Positions 8,947 through 17,204 of a stretch of 64,000 nucleotides of DNA are shown here, piece after piece; within the stretch, counting starts at the first letter, position 1, and each line of letters starts with the position of its first letter. Where the stretch lies: assembly GCF_021458635.1 (NCBI RefSeq), contig NZ_JAIRDQ010000012.1, positions 1 through 64,000 of the forward strand, written 5' to 3'. The stretch is from Bradyrhizobium monzae (GTDB lineage: Bacteria > Pseudomonadota > Alphaproteobacteria > Rhizobiales > Xanthobacteraceae). Under the pieces are notes generated by a model. That model did no database searches and was not told the DNA's origin. It worked only from the letters and a program-made list of their open reading frames with translations. The position numbers and the translations under genes are program-made.

Positions 8947-8977
8947 AGCCTACGACCTGACGTCGCGTGAGTTTCAA
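8947..8977 (-). promoter_or_regulatory. MerR-type promoter motif, site B (acyl-CoA ligase)
   Basis: Leftward -35 TTGAAA (8977-8972), a 19-bp spacer with dyad CTCACG-CGA-CGTCAG, and -10 TAGGCT (8952-8947). It sits in the 390-bp space between the carboxylase operon and the ligase gene, 213 bp before the GTG at 8734. Nothing else recognisable is present in 8735-9124. Confidence 0.55.
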
Positions 8978-9124
8978 GTCTCAATGAACCCGCGGCGATT
9001 CGGTGTTCCCTTCAAGATCCGCAAGCGGATTAGCTATTTGTGGGGATGGGATAGGTGACCCTTACGATGACGGGGACATCTGGAGCAGAGCATCTCGCCC
9101 CGTGCGCGGCCTTCGCTGTCACCG

Positions 9125-10732
9125 TCACATTCGGAGTACGCCGTAGTGCGGCGAGGTGATTGGGCTGTTGAGCGAGGCACTCAGAACGATTGCTAGCGCG
9201 TTTCTGGTATCGATCGGATCAAGAATGCCGTCATCCCACAACTCGGATGTCGCATAGTACGCGCTCGACCGCTCCCGATATTCTTCCAAGATCGGCTGGC
9301 GAATGGCTGCCAACTCCTCCCTGGAGAGGTGCCCGTCGTGACGGGCCAGCTGCCTTGCCTTGACATGTGTGAGCACGCCCGCTGCCTGCTCGGCGCCCAT
9401 CGCCGAAATCTGAGACTGCGGCCAAGTGAACACAAAACGCGGATCGAAGGCCCGGCCGGCCATCGCGTAGGTTCCAGCTCCGTGGGAGGCGTTACAGACG
9501 ATTGTAAATTTTGGCACAGACGCCCCGGAGACGGCCATGATCAACTTGGCGCCGTCCTTGGTTATGCCACGCCGTTCGTAGTCGCGGCCCACCATAAAGC
9601 CGGTGGTATTCTGCAAAAAGAGTAGAGGCGTTCGCGACTTGTCGCACAGTTGGATGAAGTGAGCGCCTTTCAGTGCGCTTTCGCTCAAGAGCACACCGTT
9701 GTTTGCGAGAATACCAACCTGATAGCCATGCAGACGCGCGAAGCCGCACACAAGAGTCTCGCCATAATTTGACTTATATTCGTGGAACCGGCTGCCATCA
9801 ACCAGACGGGCGATGATCTCCCGCATGTCGAATTGCGTCCGAGGATCCCTCGGAACAATACCGTACAGTTCGGATGGACTATAGGCGGGCGGCTCCGGAG
9901 CGGCCCGGTTGATCGGGGCTTTTACAGGATCACTGAAGCGAGCGACAATATCTCGGGCAATTGCAATCGCATGCAGCTCCGAACTTGCAAGATAGTCGCT
10001 CGTCCCCGATACGCTGGTATGCAAGTGAGCGCCGCCGAGTTCTTCGGCGGAAATCTCAGCACCGGTGGCAGCTTTGACGACCGGAGGACCGCCCAGAAAG
10101 ATCGCTCCTGTGCCCTCAACAATGATGTTGTAGTCGCTAAGCGCCGGGACGTATGCGCCGCCGGCACTGCAATGGCCCATGGCTATACCGACCTGCGGTA
10201 CTCCCATCTTTGAAAGAATGGACTGATTGCGAAGGATTCGACCCGCGTGATAGCGATCAGCAAAGAACTCCGCCTGTAAGGGCAAGAAGCCGCCGGCACA
10301 GTCGCACAAATGAACGACCGGCAGGCGATTCTCGATCGCGATGTCCAAGGCCCGCACGATCTTCTTGACCGATAGCGGATACCACGCCCCGCCCTTGACG
10401 CTAGCGTCATCTGCGTGGATGACGACCTCTCGACCCGCGACAATGCCGATTCCGACGACCTGAGCGGCGCCGGGCACCCCACCATCATAGGCTTTGTTAG
10501 CCGCCAGCGTCGAAAGCTCGAGGAACGGGGTTTCTGGGTCAAGCAAAGCCTCGATCCGATCACGCACAAACAGCTTGTTTTGCCGCTTGAGACGCTCAAG
10601 ATCCCGTACCGGACGCGCGAAGCGGGCGGCATGCTGACGCTCCTCCAATTCTTTTGCAAGTCGCCTGTTATGAACTTCGTTGAGCCGATAGTCTTCCGAA
10701 TTGACATCCACCAGAGACGAGAGCTGCTGCAT
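9125..10732 (-). CDS. Acyl-CoA carboxylase, carboxyltransferase (beta) subunit
   Basis: Carboxyltransferase of 535 residues of the methylcrotonyl/propionyl/geranyl-CoA carboxylase class. Oxyanion-hole glycine blocks are visible (MGHCSAGGAYVPALSDYNII and GVPGAAQVVGIGIV in the first half; NTTGFMVGRDYERRGITKDG and CNASHGAGTYAMAGRAFDP in the second). Start ATG 10732 follows the BCCP stop by one base (TGAAATG). It transfers carboxyl from biotin to an acyl-CoA. The exact substrate is not readable, but the overall look is closest to methylcrotonyl-CoA-type beta subunits. Last gene of the accC-BCCP-CT operon. Confidence 0.88.
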   Translation of the reverse strand: MQQLSSLVDVNSEDYRLNEVHNRRLAKELEERQHAARFARPVRDLERLKRQNKLFVRDRIEALLDPETPFLELSTLAANKAYDGGVPGAAQVVGIGIVAGREVVIHADDASVKGGAWYPLSVKKIVRALDIAIENRLPVVHLCDCAGGFLPLQAEFFADRYHAGRILRNQSILSKMGVPQVGIAMGHCSAGGAYVPALSDYNIIVEGTGAIFLGGPPVVKAATGAEISAEELGGAHLHTSVSGTSDYLASSELHAIAIARDIVARFSDPVKAPINRAAPEPPAYSPSELYGIVPRDPRTQFDMREIIARLVDGSRFHEYKSNYGETLVCGFARLHGYQVGILANNGVLLSESALKGAHFIQLCDKSRTPLLFLQNTTGFMVGRDYERRGITKDGAKLIMAVSGASVPKFTIVCNASHGAGTYAMAGRAFDPRFVFTWPQSQISAMGAEQAAGVLTHVKARQLARHDGHLSREELAAIRQPILEEYRERSSAYYATSELWDDGILDPIDTRNALAIVLSASLNSPITSPHYGVLRM

Positions 10733-10733
10733 T

Positions 10734-11237
10734 TCAGGACCGCTCCTTGAGGAGCGTAACCAGTACAGCATCCTGTTCAAAGCTCTCGCCCTCCTTGAAG
10801 TGAATTCGCTCGACAATGCCATCTTGCGGCGAACGTATGACGGTCTCCAACTTCATGCTCTCGATCGTCATCAGGGCCGTCCCGGCAAAAACGGCCTGAC
10901 CAGGCGAAACCCGGGCGACAATGACGACGCCCGGCATTGGCGCGCGAGCGACCGCTTGGCTTATCTCCTGCTTCGACGTGGCAAGCGTTCGCAATGGGTC
11001 CCGGTAATGCAAACTGCGCGTTTCGCCACTCATGTGCACGTGAATGGTTTCGCCATCAATGGCGAACCTGACGGGCCAGCTTTCACCCGCAATAACAACA
11101 ACACCGCAGCCGTCACCGCGATGGGAGAACGCGACCGGGGCAATCACCCTGTCATGCAAGCAGAGACGGTAGTCCTCTCGGCAGCGTGACAGCCATAGCT
11201 GGTATTCGACGCCATCGACCTCAAAAGAGTGATTCAC
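10734..11237 (-). CDS. Biotin carboxyl carrier protein of the acyl-CoA carboxylase
   Basis: About 167 residues. The C-terminal biotinyl domain has the lysine in TIESMKLETVIRSP (ESMK in place of the commoner AMKM) and the hammerhead partner PGQAVFAGTALM. The N-terminal 80 residues are a beta-rich BT-like linker (FEVDGVEYQLWLSR) that probably docks to the carboxylase subunits. Start GTG 11237 is one base after the accC-like TAA, so the three genes are translationally coupled. A free-standing BCCP between AccC and CT is unusual next to the fused alpha subunits of many acyl-CoA carboxylases. Confidence 0.85.
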   Translation of the reverse strand: MNHSFEVDGVEYQLWLSRCREDYRLCLHDRVIAPVAFSHRGDGCGVVVIAGESWPVRFAIDGETIHVHMSGETRSLHYRDPLRTLATSKQEISQAVARAPMPGVVIVARVSPGQAVFAGTALMTIESMKLETVIRSPQDGIVERIHFKEGESFEQDAVLVTLLKERS

Positions 11238-11238
11238 G

Positions 11239-12714
11239 TTAGTTTCTCCAACTGCCCAGCGCCGCGTGAAGGTCGGACACGGCATCTGCCGATTCGCGGA
11301 CCGGTCCGGTCAGGAGGGCGCCTGCTACCAAGAAGGCCGATAAGTCGGCCCGGGGGTCGCCTGCGGCGATATGCGGATGTTCCTCAAGATAACCCGTGTG
11401 AATTTGTCCATGCAGAAATCCGTCGTCCGCGAGGATTCGGGCAAGGAAGCTTCCGTTGGTTGCGCAACCGAGAAGCACCAAGTTCCGCATCGCGCGATGC
11501 GCCTTTTGCGCAGTCTCGATACGGGATGGGGAATGCACGATGATCTTGGCGAGCAGGGGGTCGAATGCTGTCGTGATCTTCTGACCTTGCGAAAGGCCAC
11601 TGTCGATACGTATACCGTCGCCGTTGGGATATTCGAGCACAAGGACCTTACCTGTTGTTGGAGCGTATCCGCGCTCCGGCGCTTCTGCACACAACCTGGC
11701 TTCGATCGCATGTCCGCTCGGCACAATGTCGGACTGCGCCAATCTCAGTGGGCGGCGCGCGGCGATGTGGATCTGTTCGGCAACAAGATCGACGCCGGTG
11801 ATCATCTCGGTCACGGGATGCTCAACTTGCAAACGTGTGTTCATTTCCAGAAAATGGAACTCTCCTCCGCCAAGGATGAATTCGACAGTGCCTGCACTGT
11901 GATAGTTGGCTGCACGGGCGATGCCGACGGCGGCATCGCAGATCCGTTGACGTAACTCCGACGACAGCCCCGGCGCGGGCGCCTCTTCGATGACCTTCTG
12001 GAACCGACGCTGGATCGAGCACTCGCGCTCGAACAGATGGGTAACGTTTCCGAAGGCGTCGCCGAGCACCTGGACTTCGATATGGCGAGGGCTTTCGATA
12101 TATCGTTCGACATAAAGCCGGCCATCTCCGAAGTAGCGCTGCGCCTCGCTGCGCGCCTGCGCAATTGCGTCCTCCAGGGCGCCGGTGTCGCGCACAATCT
12201 GCATGCCCTTGCCGCCACCGGCCGCGGAAGGCTTTACGACCAAAGGGGGGCTCATGGCTCGCGCTCTGCGCACAAAAGTCGTTGGATCATCTTCCTCGAT
12301 GGCGCAAGGAGCGACTGGAAACCCGTGCCGCTGTACGAAGTTCCGAGCCCGGATTTTGTCACCCATCAGTTCGATGCTTTCGGGAGCAGGTCCGATGAAC
12401 GTGATGCCGGCACTCGTAACGGCCCTGGCGAACTCCGCGTTCTCCGACAGAAATCCATAACCTGGATGCAGTGCACCAGCGTTCGCTTTTCGGGCGGCGG
12501 CGATAATCTGCGGGATGTCGAGATAGGCCGCAATCGGCGTACGACCGTCGATCGCGATGGCTGCATCGGCCATAGAGACCGCAAGCGTGCGGGCATCAAT
12601 GTCGTGGTAGACGATCGCAGAACGAAGCCCCAGCTTGCGAAGGGTCTTGATGATACGAACGGCGATCTCCCCCCTATTGGCGATCAGAACGGTATCAAAA
12701 GGCAGTTCGTGCAT
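11239..12714 (-). CDS. Biotin carboxylase subunit (AccC-like)
   Basis: Biotin carboxylase of 491 residues with an ATP-grasp core: glycine-rich loop KPSAAGGGKGMQIV, the FERECSIQRRFQKVIEEAPAP block, and active-site EMNTRLQVEHPVTE. The N-terminal Rossmann part starts DTVLIANRGEIAVRI, and the protein is full length. ATG 12714 is the first gene of a leftward operon with BCCP and carboxyltransferase. It carboxylates the BCCP biotin from bicarbonate and ATP. Housekeeping accBC is normally elsewhere, so this is an accessory acyl-CoA carboxylase of the island. Confidence 0.9.
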   Translation of the reverse strand: MHELPFDTVLIANRGEIAVRIIKTLRKLGLRSAIVYHDIDARTLAVSMADAAIAIDGRTPIAAYLDIPQIIAAARKANAGALHPGYGFLSENAEFARAVTSAGITFIGPAPESIELMGDKIRARNFVQRHGFPVAPCAIEEDDPTTFVRRARAMSPPLVVKPSAAGGGKGMQIVRDTGALEDAIAQARSEAQRYFGDGRLYVERYIESPRHIEVQVLGDAFGNVTHLFERECSIQRRFQKVIEEAPAPGLSSELRQRICDAAVGIARAANYHSAGTVEFILGGGEFHFLEMNTRLQVEHPVTEMITGVDLVAEQIHIAARRPLRLAQSDIVPSGHAIEARLCAEAPERGYAPTTGKVLVLEYPNGDGIRIDSGLSQGQKITTAFDPLLAKIIVHSPSRIETAQKAHRAMRNLVLLGCATNGSFLARILADDGFLHGQIHTGYLEEHPHIAAGDPRADLSAFLVAGALLTGPVRESADAVSDLHAALGSWRN

Positions 12715-12891
12715 GTCCGTACCTTCCGCTGCTTGGTGTGCCCGACCACAGACGTTGGGCTTGGGCGCGACGATCGTCCTGTCAGCCCGGCGTCACGTGT
12801 CACAACCGTTGATCGGATCGGTCTAAGGCGGCGGCACGCACACATGTCGCGGCACGAACACGATCAAGCGAAACCAGCGGTCGCGCATACC

Positions 12892-13197
12892 TCATCTCGG
12901 GCCGCCATTTCCTGTGGCAGCATCCCGAACTGAGATGATTTGGCGACATGGCGCGCTCAACCGGTGGATATTGGCTTTGAGACAGGCCGCGACGGCGTCC
13001 TCATCAGGTATGTGGGCGCCGCAGAGGCGAAACGCATCCGGTGTGCACGCCTGTCGCGCCTCCGCTGGGACCGGCCGATCTCGCGCACCTGCACTTGCGC
13101 AGCACAGAGCTGTCGTCATCGCAACGCCAAAAAGAGCGATTGTATAGTGACGCGCTGTGGGGCGCGACGACCCGTTGGTTCGCTGCTTGTGGTTCAC
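12892..13197 (-). CDS. Small secreted cysteine-containing protein
   Basis: About 101 residues from GTG 13197, with RBS-like AGAGGATAG just upstream. A hydrophobic signal segment (IALFGVAMTTALCCASAGA) is followed by a compact domain with four regular cysteines: ACTPDAFRLCGAHIPDEDAV, then a Cys in AACLK and one in SAPCRQ. This layout is common in small periplasmic proteins of Bradyrhizobium of unknown function. It ends before the carboxylase operon and is probably transcribed alone; a MerR-type site lies 392 bp upstream. Confidence 0.55.
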   Translation of the reverse strand: MNHKQRTNGSSRPTARHYTIALFGVAMTTALCCASAGARDRPVPAEARQACTPDAFRLCGAHIPDEDAVAACLKANIHRLSAPCRQIISVRDAATGNGGPR

Positions 13198-13290
13198 TTC
13201 TATCCTCTGTCGGTGTGATCTATGATCTTGTTCATGCTGTCGAAAACGACACCAGCGCGTAAGAGACGCCGACGTCGTTTTTAGCTGCAT

Positions 13291-14054
13291 GAGCGGTTGG
13301 CATGCTTCCGATGTTGCGTCCTCGCATCGGAAATCGTGCGATGGGCGAGCTTGCGTTCAAGCCCCGCCGTGATGCGAGAATGCGGCGCTCCGATTTCAGG
13401 TGCCCGGTTCACCCGAGCGACCGCTGGACCGGCGGTCCAGGCGTGGGACCGCTTGGCCGTGTGGGGAGTGCACGGGCATCAGAACAGAGTGTCGCGATGC
13501 AGGTTCTAGAGTCTGTGAGGTTCACTATTCTCATCATGCGCCAGGAACTGACCGACGGTCGAACGTGGTCCGCCGCCTTACCCGTATGATGATACAAACT
13601 CACGTTACGTGCGATTCAAGCCCCTTGAGAGCCGCTCGCGAGAATAGGTCGAAACCGTCACGCTGCCAGAAGGGCCTGTGCCGAACAGAGCTGCCCGCCC
13701 AATGCTCGAGGCGGTCCGCACTCGCTGTTATCGCGTTCTCATGGGATATGCAGAGCGAGAGCGCCATCGCAGGCGCCAGGCGAATGAAGGCGTCTTGGGG
13801 CGCGCCATACGCCTCAATCGCAAAATGTGCCCGGGGATTACAGCGAGGCCTGGACAGGGTGCAGGCCAGTCTCCTCGCGCGCTGCTCGATGCGCGCCTAC
13901 CGCCCGGACCCGGTACCGCCGTGCACGGCGGAAACGCTTGTCGCAGCCGCACAGTCAGGCCTCATCATGCTCCAACCTCGAAAGGACGGGAGCATGATCC
14001 ACTTCGGTGCGCCGTTCCGGGGCGCACGCGCGGCTATCCTCGCAAACACGAACG
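13291..14054. other. Intergenic stretch, no supported gene
   Basis: Overlapping ORFs occur in several frames, but none has recognisable domains, a ribosome-binding site or consistent codon use. The only structured element is MerR-type site C at 13589-13619. Confidence 0.5.
13589..13619 (-). promoter_or_regulatory. MerR-type promoter motif, site C
   Basis: Leftward -35 TTGAAT (13619-13614), a 19-bp spacer with dyad CGCACG-TAA-CGTGAG, and -10 TATCAT (13594-13589), the best -10 of the set. The nearest leftward gene is the small secreted protein 392 bp away, so either a long leader or an unrecognised short transcript lies between. Confidence 0.55.
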
Positions 14055-15023
14055 TTAAGGCTCGAGTGCGACCTGCAAACCCTCGTGGCCTCCAACGTGA
14101 ACGTAACGCGGCCCGATTGGCCGACCTCGACCGCTGGCGACGGTGACAATGTCGTCCAGGGGAGCGGCGCGAGCATCCGATTCAGGGCGGGACAAGATCA
14201 GATCGGCGTGGAACAGACCTTCCGATTCCAGTCCGGTCGCATCGATGCCCAGAGCCGCCAACGTGGCCAAAGTCCTTTCAAATTCCTCAGCGTCGCGAAA
14301 TCGACGCTGAATAAATGTCGCGCCAGCAAGACGTTCCGTCACAAGACCACGCTTCGCGAACGTCGCAGCCAAGGAATCAAAAGGAAACATCCGCAGCACG
14401 AAAGAGATGATCCATGGACGTTTCTCTGTCGCATCGAGAATTTTGCTGAACGTCTTCTCGGTGACGTAGCCGATGCAGCCCGTTGACATGATGACATCGA
14501 TGGAGCGGAGAATACGCGCGCTCTCGGTCGAAAGCGGTTCCTTTTCAAGGTCGGCGACAATACCTTGCTCAAGGAGACCAACGCCCGTTGCATAACTGAC
14601 GGCCGGTGCTGATACATCGAGACCGATAAATCGCGCAAGTCCAACGTCAGGCCAGGCCGAATAGAAATTGCGATCGAGACGCACCAGTGTTTCGGAACTG
14701 ATCGCCCTCATCTCGCGTCGGGCATAGCGGTGACGCAAGCCGCCGAAGGTCAGTGGAAACCGATGCACCGCCGCGTTGATGCCATATGAACAGCCGACAT
14801 CAAGCACGATCGGCTTAACGCTGGTTGCCGAAGCTTTCGCTGCCAGAATCTGACGCACGATCGGCTCAGCCACATCCGGGATCATGTAATCCAGGCCTCC
14901 CAGGACGGAGAAATACGCTCTTGGATCATCCGAAGCATAGATGTCATCGAAGGCAGCTTTATCCTGATTGATACGCGAAAAATCTGTTCGCAACCCCACG
15001 TCTCCACATTTCAATTTGCACAT
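14055..15023 (-). CDS. SAM-dependent methyltransferase-like protein
   Basis: 322 residues. A class I methyltransferase motif I is visible as IVLDVGCSYGINAA near residue 92, and an acidic motif II-like segment follows in ARFIGLDVSAPAVSYA. The middle region DVIMSTGCIGYVTEKTFSKI resembles a motif IV/post-motif. The C-terminal 60 residues are not assignable. It stands alone, opposite to the downstream metalloprotease. The acceptor is unknown; similar proteins occur next to natural-product genes, but nothing here proves that. Confidence 0.65.
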   Translation of the reverse strand: MCKLKCGDVGLRTDFSRINQDKAAFDDIYASDDPRAYFSVLGGLDYMIPDVAEPIVRQILAAKASATSVKPIVLDVGCSYGINAAVHRFPLTFGGLRHRYARREMRAISSETLVRLDRNFYSAWPDVGLARFIGLDVSAPAVSYATGVGLLEQGIVADLEKEPLSTESARILRSIDVIMSTGCIGYVTEKTFSKILDATEKRPWIISFVLRMFPFDSLAATFAKRGLVTERLAGATFIQRRFRDAEEFERTLATLAALGIDATGLESEGLFHADLILSRPESDARAAPLDDIVTVASGRGRPIGPRYVHVGGHEGLQVALEP

Positions 15024-15986
15024 AAGCCCGAGGCTCTTGCCTCGACCGGTACTCTCTTATTGCAGATGTTGGCCGATCTATGAACCTCACGGTGCTTTGC
15101 GTTCTGCCTAATCCCAATTCCTTGAAAGATGAGCCAGTCATTCTCCCTCCGTGAGGCCTGCAGCTCGTCGCATTGATGCTGACCCTGCACATTGAGGCGG
15201 GGTGAAGACGTAGAGCGATGGCCAATCCGTGGCGACAAGCTGCGCAGAAGGACGCTTTCCAAGATGCTGGGGCAGGCTCGGGGCTGCGAGCATCTTCTCG
15301 ACATAACGCCCACTGCAATAGTCGTTCCACCAGGCGCGCCCTCCGCCTAGGTCTCTCTATATGTCGAGGAGCCGGATGCGCGAACAGCTCAAGCGCATGG
15401 CGATGTCATGGACCAATCGGACCGTAGAGACGATCTCTACAATGGTGGCCGCGATCTTCCCTTCGCAACCGCTCGAAGTAAGGCCATCGCTGCCATCTTG
15501 TAGGGACTTGACCTCGCTCGCATCCAGACCATTCAGCGAGATATCAGATTCCCCCCGCGCGCACGTGACCTGCCAATACTGTAGTCATGATCGCCCTCCG
15601 GTCTTTACCTCTCATCTTCCTTCCCGCCTGGGCGAAGACCCACGGGAGCTCTGAGAGCGTCTCGCCGTTCTTCGAACCGACCCGTCATTCTCCACCCGCT
15701 GCGGCGGTTTCGGTTATGAGAAGTTTTATCGGTCCAAATGGAAGAATATCGGAAGCCGGATCGCAGCTCCCTACCATAATTGGGAGGAGCGTGAGCTCGG
15801 TTCACTTCTATAATCCCTCCTCGCACAGGCACTCAGCTTGTTGCAGCTTCATCGCGAGAGATCGGACAAATCTCGCGTCCGCGCTGCACAGAACAGCGTG
15901 CTCATGATGACGCTCTACCCTTCGACAGGTTCAAAATGAAGTCTGGGCGATGTCAGGCCCGGACTGGAGGCGACTTCGAGACAAGC
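15024..15986. other. Intergenic stretch, no supported gene
   Basis: About 960 bases between the divergent methyltransferase and metalloprotease genes. ORFs are short and overlap in conflicting frames, without recognisable motifs. It presumably holds the two divergent promoters, but I cannot point to either. Confidence 0.45.
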
Positions 15987-17156
15987 ATGTCAGAGATCAC
16001 GCGTCGTAATGTGTTAGCCCTTGGAGTTTCAGCGTGGCTTCCGGTGATGTCCGGAGGCCCGGCGCGATTCGCCGGGCCAGACCGAATCCCGGTTCTTGAC
16101 CGAAAGTGGAATACCTATTTGAGCGAAGGTGAGACGGACCCTCGAAGCCACCCAGCTATTGGGGCGCTGAGAGCCATGATGGTGTTTGTGGACTTCGCTG
16201 ACGCACCCGGCGATGTCGGCGGCACGGAAGGGATAGCCGATCTTCTCACCGGACACGGTAGGGCCGAGAAATGGTTTAGGGACCAGTCGTACGGGCGCCT
16301 CACTTTCGAGATTGCCAGAATTCCTGGCTGGCGACGCATGCCGAAGCCCTCCACCAGCTACACCGGCGCCAACAAACCTTTTACCTTCCAGCAGCAGAAG
16401 GACTATATCTCAGACGCCGCAGCACTTTTCCCAGAACTCGATGTCCGAACCCACCCCCTGTTGCTTGTCGTTGGCGCGAAGACCGACGGGATTGCTATTT
16501 CACCAACTTTTATCGCCACGCCGATCAATGCACCTGTGACTCCAACGGGGCCGGTTCGTTGGGGCGTGACCTTCGGCAAGGACAGCTATACCAACACCCA
16601 CATGAACCTGTGTCATGAGGTGTGCCACACCCTCGGGTTGCCTGATCTCTATAACTTCGAGCCATTGCGATTTACGACCGGCTCCTGGGACATCATGTGC
16701 GATATCTTTCGGGGGACTTCGCTGATCGGCTGGCATCGCCACAAACTTGGCTGGCTTGCAGACGAGCGCAAGGCGTACCTGGCGCACGGTGAGCGTGAGA
16801 CTGTCCTCACACCATTGCCAGGCAGCACAGGAACATCGATGATTGTGGTACCAGCCGACGGTGCGTTGAATCCATCGAAAGTGTACGCGATCGAACTTGC
16901 ACAGCCGATTCGAGGACACGATGGCACAACCACCGGCGACGGTGTCCTTGTCTATAGCGTTGATGCCGTCATCCCGACTGGACAGAGCCCGGTGAGAATC
17001 GTGCCGGCCAAAACGACGGCGAACTTCAACTACGGGGAATTGTTCGAAGCGCCGTTTTCCTCAGGATCAATCCTCGATGACCCGACGTTGCCGTTCAGTC
17101 TTTCGATCAAAGCCAAACGCGAGGACCGCTACGTTGTCGGCGTGAAGGTGCGCTAG
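15987..17156 (+). CDS. Exported M6-type zinc metalloprotease
   Basis: About 389 residues from ATG 15987 (MSEITRRNVLALG). The twin-arginine-like start TRRNVLAL plus a hydrophobic stretch suggests Tat or Sec export. The catalytic zinc site CHEVCHTLGLPDLY (HExxHxxGxxD) is intact, preceded by a pro/N-domain with WFRDQSYGRLTFEI, as in M6 immune-inhibitor-A-like peptidases, and followed by the Met-containing turn SWDIMCD. It probably degrades extracellular or periplasmic protein. It stands alone, with the NRPS remnant starting about 50 bases downstream. Confidence 0.75.
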   Translation: MSEITRRNVLALGVSAWLPVMSGGPARFAGPDRIPVLDRKWNTYLSEGETDPRSHPAIGALRAMMVFVDFADAPGDVGGTEGIADLLTGHGRAEKWFRDQSYGRLTFEIARIPGWRRMPKPSTSYTGANKPFTFQQQKDYISDAAALFPELDVRTHPLLLVVGAKTDGIAISPTFIATPINAPVTPTGPVRWGVTFGKDSYTNTHMNLCHEVCHTLGLPDLYNFEPLRFTTGSWDIMCDIFRGTSLIGWHRHKLGWLADERKAYLAHGERETVLTPLPGSTGTSMIVVPADGALNPSKVYAIELAQPIRGHDGTTTGDGVLVYSVDAVIPTGQSPVRIVPAKTTANFNYGELFEAPFSSGSILDDPTLPFSLSIKAKREDRYVVGVKVR

Positions 17157-17204
17157 CCGGAGTTTTCGCAATGCTATTTCTAAGCGACGACAAGGTGCGC
17201 CCGC

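Noticed and set aside
13400..14146. A 248-codon rightward ORF between the small secreted protein and the methyltransferase gene.
   Set aside because: No motifs and no Shine-Dalgarno, overlaps several competing frames, and its composition looks like chance in high-GC DNA.
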